From assembly GCA_016926455.1 (NCBI GenBank), contig JAFGOO010000215.1, positions 1-8,839 on the forward strand: 8,839 nucleotides of DNA, given 5' to 3'. The stretch's first letter is position 1. Each line of letters starts with the position of its first letter. Of this stretch, positions 1-5,257 are shown piece by piece. Under the pieces are notes generated by a model. The model saw nothing but the letters and a program-made list of their open reading frames with translations. It did not search any database and was not told the origin of the DNA. The position numbers were made by a program, and so were the translations under genes. This stretch comes from Methanosarcinaceae archaeon (GTDB lineage: Archaea > Halobacteriota > Methanosarcinia > Methanosarcinales > Methanosarcinaceae).

Positions 1-85
1 AACGAGGGGAAGGGCTTGTGGACTTGTGAACGATGGTTCAAAGAATGAAGCAAGAAGCTCCATGCGTAAGCGTGGAGTAGTTCAC
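1..85 (+). mobile_element. Right end of an IS200/IS605-type element (copy A, truncated by window edge)
   Basis: These 85 bases match 4186-4270 at 80 of 85 positions with no gaps, and identity stops abruptly at GTTCAC (80-85). The matching copy lies just behind a tnpB remnant, which marks this stretch as the 3' end of a related element whose body lies left of the window. A subterminal hairpin sits at 58-77: an 8-bp stem with one G.T wobble and a GTAA loop, preceded by AGAAG at 53-57. This is the usual architecture of a TnpA(IS605) recognition end. Whether an intact tnpA or tnpB precedes it cannot be seen. The end abuts modE, 11 bases past that gene's stop codon. Confidence 0.75.
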
Positions 86-105
86 TTCCGGCTTACTCAT
101 CTTTT
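1..105 (+). ncRNA. Candidate omega-RNA 3' scaffold plus guide (copy A, 5' part outside window)
   Basis: In IS605-type elements the TnpB guide RNA (omega RNA) covers the 3' end of tnpB and the right end, and its guide is the host sequence immediately after the element. By that rule the scaffold here ends at base 85 and the guide begins at base 86, running into the 3' end of modE in antisense. Supporting structure is the GTAA-capped hairpin at 58-77 and complementarity between GTGAAC (26-31) and the terminal GTTCAC (80-85), both shared with the second copy at 4186-4270. The RNA itself is inferred from position and structure; the guide length of about 20 nt is assumed. Confidence 0.45.
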
Positions 106-630
106 TCCGATCATTACTTCCGTGGATTTTATAATTGCAAGCACTTTGTCCCCTTTTTTGATATCTAGTTTTTCCACGGCTTCTCTTGTTATTACCGATG
201 TGATCAATGTTGGTTGAATTTCAATTTTCACCTTCGATATTACATCACCGTCTTCCACATCGATGACCTTGCCAGCTATCTGGTTGCGTGCAGAAATTTT
301 AAGCCCAACACCTTCCCAGAATGTATCGTCGTCCACGGTTTCGTGGATGATTTTTTTCTGGGCTTCATACTCTGCAAGTACCTCTTTTGCATAGTCTGTT
401 AAAAAAGTTCCCTGCTCCTTGCCACCCCGAACGCTTTTAACAATAGGCTTCCCTGCACTTTCCTCGATGTTCTTGAGCATCTGCCATGCATGTTTATATG
501 AGATATTGAGTTTCTTGCGTGCCTTGTTCAGGGATTTCTCTTCGTCTATGGTTTTCAATAAGGTAGCTTTTCCTTCCCCAATAAGCGGTTTGCCACCTTC
601 GGTCAACCATAGCTTTGTCTTGGCTTTCAT
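97..630 (-). CDS. modE: ModE-type molybdate/tungstate-responsive transcriptional regulator
   Basis: A 177-residue regulator that should bind molybdate or tungstate and control oxyanion uptake and metalloenzyme genes. The N-terminal part (about residues 6-80) is the ModE winged helix-turn-helix, with the typical pattern LLKTIDEEKSLNKARKKL followed by NISYKHAWQMLKNIEE. The C-terminal part (about 109-176) is a single Mop/TOBE oxyanion-binding domain containing SARNQIAGKV and LDIKKGDKVLAIIKSTEVM. E. coli ModE carries two Mop domains, so this is the shorter one-domain form. The start is the ATG at 630, because GGGTGA lies 5 nt upstream; a GTG at 639 would add three residues but overlaps that ribosome site. 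It is the last gene of the wtp operon, 17 nt after wtpC. Its stop lies 11 bp from an insertion-sequence end. Confidence 0.88.
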   Translation of the reverse strand: MKAKTKLWLTEGGKPLIGEGKATLLKTIDEEKSLNKARKKLNISYKHAWQMLKNIEESAGKPIVKSVRGGKEQGTFLTDYAKEVLAEYEAQKKIIHETVDDDTFWEGVGLKISARNQIAGKVIDVEDGDVISKVKIEIQPTLITSVITREAVEKLDIKKGDKVLAIIKSTEVMIGKR

Positions 631-635
631 TTTAT

Positions 636-641
636 TCACCC
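636..641 (-). promoter_or_regulatory. Ribosome binding site of modE
   Basis: GGGTGA on the minus strand lies 5 nt before the ATG at 630 and inside the 17-nt gap after wtpC. It contains GGTGA, complementary to the archaeal 16S 3' end. It favours the ATG at 630 over the upstream GTG at 639. Confidence 0.65.
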
Positions 642-647
642 TATATA

Positions 648-1694
648 TTATAAGACCACATGGACTGCAGTGGTTTTAAATGATGCGATAAAGTGTGAAC
701 CGGTCTTGACTTCGAGTTCTTCTGCGGATTGTCTTGTTACGAATGCATTCAGTATAAATCCACAATCCATTTTCACCCTCACAAGTGCACCTAGGATTTC
801 ACTTTCTATTATCTCACCTTCAAATATATTTCTAGCGCTAGTTTTAATCCGCATCTTGCTCAGGGTTACGTTTTCAGGTCGAAGGCAGGCATAAACTACA
901 TCTCCGACAGCATAATCAGATATTGCCTCTATTATCGTTCCGTCTACTTCAATAAGGGTAACACCATCATCGTTTGCAGTTACAGTTCCTTTCAGGACAT
1001 TTTCGACACCTAGAAAATGTGCAATTTTATCATCAATTGGCCTGTTGAATAATTTCTCTGGGGTATCGACTTGCACGATTCTACCATTCATCATAACTGC
1101 AATCCTGTCTGCCATTACCCGTGCCTCTGTCTGGTCATGGGTGACATGGATTACTGTGAGCCTTGAATCTGTGTGTATTTTTTTCAGAATCTTTCGCCCC
1201 GTATCCTGAGCTCGTGGATCAAGGGCACTTAAGGGTTCGTCCAAAAGCATAACATCTGGTTCGGTGACAAGAGACCTTGCAATTGCAATCCTCTGCTTTT
1301 CGCCACCCGAAAGTGTATAGGTATTGCGGTGCAGGAGATGTGAGATATTAAGGTACTCTGCAATTTTCTCGATCCTAGCACGGTCTTTGGTCCCCTTCAT
1401 CCGCATCCCGAATTCTATGTTTTTCAATACATTCAAGTGGGGAAATAATGAATAGTTTTGGTAAACAAAAGCAACATTGCGTTTTTCAGGAGGAAGGTCA
1501 GTAATATTTTTTCTTCCAAAGAATATCTCTCCACTGTCCGGTGAATGAAATCCAGCAATGACTTCAAGAAGTAGAGTCTTCCCAGCACCAGATGGTCCCA
1601 GTATTACAAAATACTCACCCTCATTCACATGGAGGTCAATGTCCATCAGTGTGAATTCTTTCCATCTCCGATTCAAATCATTAATCCGTATCAT
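648..1694 (-). CDS. wtpC: Tungstate/molybdate ABC transporter ATP-binding protein
   Basis: The 348-residue ATPase of the tungstate/molybdate importer, working on the cytoplasmic side of WtpB. From the N terminus: Walker A GPSGAGKT (33-40), Q-loop YQN (78-80), ABC signature LSGGEKQ (128-134), Walker B VMLLDEP (148-154) and switch histidine in HVTHD (about 186). The C-terminal region (about 275-346) is a TOBE domain (NIFEGEIIESEILGALVRV), which in archaeal and bacterial ModC/WtpC-type ATPases can bind the oxyanion and inhibit transport. All catalytic motifs are intact. The frame is open to a TTG at 1730, but the ATG at 1694 gives the normal family N terminus (MIRINDLNRRW) and a 14-nt overlap with wtpB, which suggests translational coupling. 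WtpC rather than sulfate CysA or ferric FbpC is inferred from the adjacent wtpA and modE. Confidence 0.92.
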   Translation of the reverse strand: MIRINDLNRRWKEFTLMDIDLHVNEGEYFVILGPSGAGKTLLLEVIAGFHSPDSGEIFFGRKNITDLPPEKRNVAFVYQNYSLFPHLNVLKNIEFGMRMKGTKDRARIEKIAEYLNISHLLHRNTYTLSGGEKQRIAIARSLVTEPDVMLLDEPLSALDPRAQDTGRKILKKIHTDSRLTVIHVTHDQTEARVMADRIAVMMNGRIVQVDTPEKLFNRPIDDKIAHFLGVENVLKGTVTANDDGVTLIEVDGTIIEAISDYAVGDVVYACLRPENVTLSKMRIKTSARNIFEGEIIESEILGALVRVKMDCGFILNAFVTRQSAEELEVKTGSHFIASFKTTAVHVVL

Positions 1695-2514
1695 AAATAC
1701 GCCAACCTGCGGATAGAAGCCTGACCGCAATAAATATTGTAAGGGTTACAAGTATCAGCAAAACCGCAATTGGTCGTGATTCTGAAAGACCGTATGAGAT
1801 AAAACGCTCGTATATAAGTGTGGGACCAACCATAGGATAATATGCGATCATCACCACTGCTCCAAATTCACTAATCGCCCTCGCCCAGCACATAATAGAA
1901 CCAATGAGGAGATGTCTTGATGCAATTGGGAGCGTTATAAGAAGAAATGTTTTCCACAATGGAGCACCCAAAGACCGTGCAGCGTTTTCAATTCTTGGAT
2001 CTATATTTTGAAATCCCTCTCGTGCAGAGTTGGTAAGAAAAGGAGCTGATACGAAGAGCATTGCAATGACAATCCCAGGTAGTGCATCCCTAAACTGTAT
2101 ATACGATTCAAGGGGTCCTCCTAACAAACCTCTTGATCCAAAGATTGTAAGAAGGGCAATCCCGGCCACAGTATGAGGAACTACGACCGGTATATCAAGG
2201 ACACTTTCAACAACATGTTTTCCAAAGAACTCCTTCCTTGCAAGAATGTATGCAGCTGGCACACCCACTAGAAAAGACGCTACAGTTGCAAGCAATCCCG
2301 CATACATAGAAAGGTTAATGGATTTAATGACGGATTCATTCTTAGTTGCAGCAATTAGCCCTGGAAAATCAGACGTTACCTGAACTATAATCATATATGA
2401 AAGCGTCAAGAATACAAAAAGCAACAGTAGCAGGGCTAAAAATGAGAATGATACCATAAGAGGGTCAGCTTTGACTGCTTTTTTTAATCTTTCCCTGCTT
2501 GGTATCTTTTTCAT
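1681..2514 (-). CDS. wtpB: Tungstate/molybdate ABC transporter permease
   Basis: A 277-residue membrane permease that forms the oxyanion channel as a homodimer. Hydrophobic segments lie at about 21-46, 67-92, 104-127, 146-162, 198-225 and 248-270, consistent with six transmembrane helices. The EAA-type coupling loop that docks onto the ATPase is at about 176-196 (ENAARSLGAPLWKTFLLITLP). The C-terminal signature WARAISEFGAVVMIAYYP is typical of the ModB/WtpB/CysT group. The ATG start has AGGT 6 nt upstream, and the gene begins 19 nt after wtpA. It overlaps the start of wtpC by 14 nt. The substrate is assigned from the linked binding protein and regulator, since the permease sequence alone would also fit a sulfate transporter. 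Confidence 0.92.
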   Translation of the reverse strand: MKKIPSRERLKKAVKADPLMVSFSFLALLLLLFVFLTLSYMIIVQVTSDFPGLIAATKNESVIKSINLSMYAGLLATVASFLVGVPAAYILARKEFFGKHVVESVLDIPVVVPHTVAGIALLTIFGSRGLLGGPLESYIQFRDALPGIVIAMLFVSAPFLTNSAREGFQNIDPRIENAARSLGAPLWKTFLLITLPIASRHLLIGSIMCWARAISEFGAVVMIAYYPMVGPTLIYERFISYGLSESRPIAVLLILVTLTIFIAVRLLSAGWRIYDTD

Positions 2515-2533
2515 TTTGTTACCTATTAAATAA

Positions 2534-3625
2534 TTACTCTGTCAATAGAGGTACCAGTTCTTGAGGCACACTTTCCAGATTATTTGTTATTGCTGGCACG
2601 ATTGGAGGCTGTCCATTTTCATTGAACACTTTCTGTCCTTCCTCGCCCAGCAAAAATTCCACGAAATCCACAGCAAGATCTGGTTGGGGTGCATTTTTGG
2701 GAATGGTAACTCCATATACAATGGGTGTACCTATTACTACGGTACCATCTCCCATTTGGAGCTGAACCTTTTTGTATGTATCTGCATACTGAATAGAACT
2801 CAGGTCTATCTGCGATGGAAGTTCTATGAACTTAAAGCCGTGTTGTACTGCAACACTCCTATAAATATAGAAATAATCGATTTCTCCAGCCTCAAGTGCA
2901 GCTGACAGCTCGACCTCCATGCTACGAACCATGACCTTATTAGTGTTTGGATTGATGGCTTCGGATGCCGGAACTGTAATTAAGTATGTGTCATTATCAG
3001 CTGAAGCTGTCATTGCAACATTAGCAGCCATGATGTCATCGTATATCTGGTCATCGTTGTAGTAAGTCTCAGCCAGCTGGGTTACCATCTGTGAGCGATA
3101 GCCACATGGGTCATCATTTGGATTGGAGAATCCATAAACGACATCCGGTCTTCTAAGAATTTCATACCAATTGTCTTGATTGATTTCATCACTGTATTTG
3201 CTGTCATCGGTATATGCAAGTACGATTTGGTTTTTGGCAAATGCTACATACCAGTCTGCGAAATCTGGCATCATCATAGTTGGGATCAGGTTGTAGTCAG
3301 CAGAAGCCAGTATGTCGGCCTCTCTACCCAGTTCTGTAATCATCCTGACACATTTTGCGCTACCTGAAGGTTCTCGCTGGACATCCACCCCAGGATGAAG
3401 TTCTTCGAACTTTATTTCTAGTTCTTCAAAAGGAATACTAAGACTGCCTGCGTGGAATATCTTTAAAACTTTAATATCCTGCGTTTCAGTTGTAGTCTTT
3501 TCAAAATTCTCTGCTCCTGACTCGCTCTGTGTTTCATCAGCATTATCCGTGTTATCAACACATCCAATGCCTGAAAATACTATGAGGAGTACTGCAAATA
3601 TTGATGTGATCGTTAAGATTTTCAT
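2534..3625 (-). CDS. wtpA: Tungstate/molybdate-binding lipoprotein of an ABC importer
   Basis: A 363-residue extracellular solute-binding protein that captures tungstate or molybdate and delivers it to WtpB. The N terminus is a lipoprotein signal: a short charged start, a hydrophobic stretch (about 3-18) and the lipobox SGIGC with Cys22, followed by an acidic, polar linker to about residue 50. The mature domain opens with LKIFHAGSLSIPFEEL (54-69) and has READILASADYNLIP (101-115), NPNDDPCGYRSQ (158-169) and GEIDYFYIYRSVAVQHGF (237-254), all typical of the archaeal WtpA/ModA group studied in Archaeoglobus and Pyrococcus. In that group the metal is octahedral with two protein carboxylates; an Asp of the DDPCGYR segment is the likely one here, which is inference. 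First gene of the wtpABC-modE operon. No Shine-Dalgarno precedes the ATG, so the mRNA may be leaderless or nearly so. Confidence 0.92.
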   Translation of the reverse strand: MKILTITSIFAVLLIVFSGIGCVDNTDNADETQSESGAENFEKTTTETQDIKVLKIFHAGSLSIPFEELEIKFEELHPGVDVQREPSGSAKCVRMITELGREADILASADYNLIPTMMMPDFADWYVAFAKNQIVLAYTDDSKYSDEINQDNWYEILRRPDVVYGFSNPNDDPCGYRSQMVTQLAETYYNDDQIYDDIMAANVAMTASADNDTYLITVPASEAINPNTNKVMVRSMEVELSAALEAGEIDYFYIYRSVAVQHGFKFIELPSQIDLSSIQYADTYKKVQLQMGDGTVVIGTPIVYGVTIPKNAPQPDLAVDFVEFLLGEEGQKVFNENGQPPIVPAITNNLESVPQELVPLLTE

Positions 3626-3631
3626 AGTAAT

Positions 3632-3655
3632 CGATATGTTTTTTAAAATATAACG
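3632..3655 (-). promoter_or_regulatory. Probable ModE operator (ModE box) overlapping the wtpA promoter
   Basis: In gene direction the site reads CGTTATAT, 8 spacer bases, ACATATCG: two 8-base half-sites that are inverted repeats at 6 of 8 positions. From memory, the E. coli modABCD operator has the same layout and nearly the same half-sites (CGTTATAT and ACATAACG). Similar boxes have been reported upstream of molybdate genes in archaea. The site ends 6 bp before the wtpA ATG (3625), where a bound repressor would block the basal transcription machinery. The operon's last gene encodes a ModE protein, which suggests metal-dependent autoregulation. Confidence 0.7.
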
Positions 3656-3665
3656 TACATAAAGT
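3643..3665 (-). promoter_or_regulatory. Candidate archaeal TATA region of the wtpABC-modE operon
   Basis: Two AT-rich candidates lie upstream of wtpA in gene direction: GTTATATTTTAA at 3643-3654 and CTTTATGTA at 3657-3665. With transcription starting about 25 nt downstream, the first gives a leaderless wtpA message and the second a leader of about 10 nt. Either agrees with the missing Shine-Dalgarno. Both overlap or adjoin the ModE box. Which one is used cannot be decided from sequence. Confidence 0.4.
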
Positions 3666-3669
3666 TTAT

Positions 3670-3692
3670 TGTTTGATTTCGAGGATTAAACA
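3670..3692. repeat. Imperfect inverted repeat upstream of the wtp promoter
   Basis: TGTTTGAT, 7 spacer bases, ATTAAACA on the plus strand, pairing at 7 of 8 positions. It lies 45-67 bp upstream of the wtpA start and 14 bp beyond the ModE box. The position would suit a second regulator or accessory ModE site, but the sequence does not resemble the ModE half-site. Confidence 0.35.
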
Positions 3693-3754
3693 CTTATTTT
3701 TCTGGAAATGTCATTGATTTTTATCTATAACCTTTTACTTGTAAGCCGAGAAGT

Positions 3755-3774
3755 CCCCTTTCGTAAGATAGGAG
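3755..3774 (+). repeat. Left-end hairpin of the IS605-type element
   Basis: CCCCTTTC, loop GTAA, GATAGGAG: 6 of 8 positions pair, and flanking T and G (3753-3754) add a T-A and a G.T pair. The loop is the same GTAA as in both right-end hairpins. It would be the TnpA recognition structure on single-stranded DNA. Confidence 0.5.
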
Positions 3775-3847
3775 ATGAGAGGCGTAATATCCCAACACAA
3801 GATTAGTATGTTATCTAATTCATACAAATAATATATAGTGTCTACTA

Positions 3848-4176
3848 ATGCTTAAAGCTTACAAATACCGTTTATATCCTAATAACAAGCAACAAGAGCT
3901 TTTTATGAAACATATCGATGCGTGTAGTTTTTCCTATAATTGGGCTTTAGAAAACAAAATAATAGCCTATGAAACGGAAAAATTTTATTAAAAATAGCTC
4001 AATTCGAGCCATCGACTAAAATCTGCAATATCTGTGGATTTTATAATGAAGAATTGACTTTGAAAGATCGAGATTGGCGTTGTCCTGAATGCAATACAGA
4101 ACACGATAGTGATATCAATGCTGCAATCAACATCAAGAAGTTTGCATTGCAAAATCAAAATCTAATATCCATTTGA
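3848..4176 (+). pseudogene. tnpB: tnpB (RNA-guided nuclease of IS605 family), large internal deletion and frameshift
   Basis: The remnant starts at the ATG 3848 with 47 readable residues typical of a TnpB N terminus (MLKAYKYRLYPNNKQQELF, then FSYNWALENKII), ending at TAA 3989-3991. The C-terminal part is read in another frame from about 3979 to the TGA at 4174-4176: FEPSTKICNICGFYNEE, a second CPEC pair completing a four-cysteine zinc finger, then HDSDINAAINIKK. That last motif is the RuvC-III segment, normally with RD before xNAAxN; its Asp is kept but the Arg is Ser. TnpB proteins are usually about 370-400 residues, so roughly 250-300 residues, including the RuvC-I and -II catalytic carboxylates, are gone. 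It cannot encode a nuclease. The preserved 3' part matters because omega RNA overlaps it. Confidence 0.88.
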
Positions 4177-4290
4177 CACCTTCGGAACAAGGGAAAGGGC
4201 TTGTGGACCTGTGAACAATGGTTCAAAGAATGAAGCAAGAAGCTACATGCGTAAGCGTGGAGTAGTTCACATTATTGCATCAACCAGAAT
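4100..4290 (+). ncRNA. Candidate omega-RNA (TnpB guide RNA) of copy B
   Basis: By analogy with known IS605 elements, an RNA covering the 3' end of tnpB and the right end would have its scaffold end at 4270 and its guide at about 4271-4290 (starting ATTATTGCATC). The sequence supports structure: a GTAA-capped hairpin at 4243-4262 with one A.G mismatch that copy A lacks, and GTGAAC (4211-4216) complementary to GTTCAC (4265-4270), a possible pseudoknot. A competing local hairpin can form between TGAAC (4212-4216) and GTTCA (4221-4225). The 5' boundary is arbitrary. The transcript would face the 3' end of the convergent permease gene. Confidence 0.45.
4186..4270 (+). repeat. 85-bp direct repeat, copy B (partner at 1-85)
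   Basis: Gap-free match to 1-85 with 5 substitutions, same orientation. Mismatches fall at repeat positions 4, 9, 24, 32 and 60. The last 25 bases, including the loop and 3' arm of the hairpin and the terminal GTTCAC, are identical. The two copies bracket the whole wtpABC-modE operon. Confidence 0.9.
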
Positions 4291-4304
4291 AAGGAGTTGA
4301 GCAA

Positions 4305-5129
4305 CTAACAAATAAATGGAAGATACCCCTGAAACATCCTTAAACCTATTATTATTAAAAGGACTCCAAATATCCTGTGAAGCTTCTGTGCATCTATTCT
4401 GTGGGTAACCTTCGCACCTATCTGTGCCATAACAATGCTCGTGACAACCAAAAAGAGCCAGATGAAGGCATTGACATAGCCTATGGAGTAGGGTGGAAGA
4501 TTGGGAACACCCTGACCCAATATTATGTATGAGAGGGTGCCTGATGTGGCTGTAAAGACTATGAGAGCTGATGATATTCCCACTGCAATATGGATTGGAA
4601 AACAGAACAGAAAGATAAGGATTGGTGTTGATATGATAGAACCCCCGATCCCGAAGAGTGCCGAGATTGTACCAACAGCAAACCCTGCCGGAATAAGCAG
4701 ATACATATTTTGTATTTCAGTTCCTGATCCGCAGTATTTTTCATAATGAGTGAGCGTCAGGAAACCTATTATCATCAACAATATCCCAAAACCTATCCGT
4801 AGTATTTCCCATTCGGTATTGTGGGCTAAAAAACCACCGAGCTGTGCGCCTGCAATACTACCGGTAGCAAGATATACCACGATCTTCAGGTCGATTTTAT
4901 GGTATCTGTGATGGGTGCGTGCACCGGACACTGCAGTAACGGCTGTGACTGCTAGACTGGTACCAAACACCACCTGTGTGGATATGCTGCGGTCGATATC
5001 TGTCATGTCAAGAAGCCAGAGAAGCACAGGAACCATGATGAAGCCTCCACCTACCCCAAGCAGACCTGAAATGAAGCCTATAATACATCCTGTGATGATT
5101 AAATAGAGGGCTAAGGACACCAGTTCCAT
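4305..5129 (-). CDS. TauE/SafE-family membrane permease (putative sulfite/organosulfonate or other anion exporter)
   Basis: A 274-residue, very hydrophobic protein of the TauE/SafE family (formerly DUF81). The family's internal duplication is clear: GLLGVGGGFIMVPVL at 22-36 and ALFGIGGSIISTPIL at 157-171 are the two repeat signatures, each opening a four-helix half, so about eight transmembrane helices are expected. A short polar segment around 125-140 separates the halves. Characterised relatives move sulfite, sulfoacetate, taurine-derived sulfonates or related anions, but substrates vary and none can be assigned here. It appears monocistronic: 128 bp follow the glycosylase gene upstream, and its 3' end faces the insertion element 34 bp away. 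No Shine-Dalgarno is visible before the ATG at 5129; a TATA-like CATATA about 25 nt upstream (near 5152) suggests a leaderless message. Confidence 0.85.
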   Translation of the reverse strand: MELVSLALYLIITGCIIGFISGLLGVGGGFIMVPVLLWLLDMTDIDRSISTQVVFGTSLAVTAVTAVSGARTHHRYHKIDLKIVVYLATGSIAGAQLGGFLAHNTEWEILRIGFGILLMIIGFLTLTHYEKYCGSGTEIQNMYLLIPAGFAVGTISALFGIGGSIISTPILIFLFCFPIHIAVGISSALIVFTATSGTLSYIILGQGVPNLPPYSIGYVNAFIWLFLVVTSIVMAQIGAKVTHRIDAQKLHRIFGVLLIIIGLRMFQGYLPFIC

Positions 5130-5149
5130 GGGTTATTATATGTGTGCTT

Positions 5150-5159
5150 GGTATATGAA
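5150..5159 (-). promoter_or_regulatory. Candidate TATA box of the TauE/SafE-family gene
   Basis: TTCATATACC in gene direction is centred about 25 nt upstream of the ATG at 5129, which would place transcription start at or next to the start codon. This fits the absence of a ribosome binding site. Weak evidence: AT-rich matches are common in this intergenic region. Confidence 0.3.
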
Positions 5160-5236
5160 CTTCCACTCGTTAAAAGGGGTAGCTTCATTTTTCATTGCTA
5201 AACCCAAGGATTCAACTCAAAGGCATTTACGTTTAT

Positions 5237-5250
5237 TTTGACATGTCAAA
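5237..5250. repeat. Perfect 14-bp palindrome TTTGACATGTCAAA
   Basis: The only perfect long palindrome noticed in the 128-bp gap between the glycosylase stop (5258) and the permease start (5129). It begins 7 bp after the glycosylase stop and lies about 108 bp upstream of the permease. With no loop and no T-run it is a poor terminator hairpin. It resembles a homodimeric regulator site. Confidence 0.45.
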
Positions 5251-5257
5251 TATTAGT

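Larger units (their letters stand above)
3739..4270 (+). mobile_element. IS200/IS605-type element with internally deleted tnpB (copy B, both ends present)
   Basis: A 532-bp non-autonomous element. It contains the start and end of a tnpB gene but lacks the middle, and has no tnpA. The right end (4186-4270) matches the copy at 1-85. The left end is inferred from structure: an imperfect hairpin at 3755-3774 with a GTAA loop (3763-3766), preceded by AGAAG (3749-3753). The right-end hairpin at 4243-4262 also has a GTAA loop and is preceded by AGAAG (4238-4242). In IS605 elements a short sequence 5' of each hairpin pairs with the cleavage site, so matching AGAAG tags are expected. TTAC at 3735-3738 and TCAC at 4267-4270 are the likely left flank and right terminus. 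The exact left boundary is uncertain by a few bases. Confidence 0.7.

Noticed and set aside
84..96. Similarity between the complement of 84-96 (GTAAGCCGGAAG) and the element's left end (GTAAGCCGAGAAG at 3741-3753), suggesting an inverted second left end next to copy A.
   Set aside because: Only about 12 bases match, with an indel; similarity ends abruptly on both sides and no GTAA hairpin follows, so chance is the simpler explanation.
1695..1730. Longer wtpC starting at a TTG at 1730.
   Set aside because: The extra 12 residues do not fit the family N terminus and would overlap wtpB by 50 nt; the ATG at 1694 gives a normal short overlap.
3848..3991. A functional 47-residue small protein from the tnpB N terminus.
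   Set aside because: It is clearly the truncated start of tnpB, ending by frameshift at the deletion junction; no separate domain remains.
1..4270. CRISPR-like interpretation of the repeated 85-bp unit.
   Set aside because: There are only two copies 4.1 kb apart, each at the end of an IS605-type element; no array, regular spacers or cas genes.
4279..4304. Terminator hairpin between the element and the permease 3' end.
   Set aside because: No convincing stem or T-run was found in either direction in this short convergent gap.
4525..4746. Plus-strand reading frames within the minus-strand permease, transporter, kinase and glycosylase genes.
   Set aside because: They lie wholly within well-supported genes, have no recognisable domains and look like antisense shadows.
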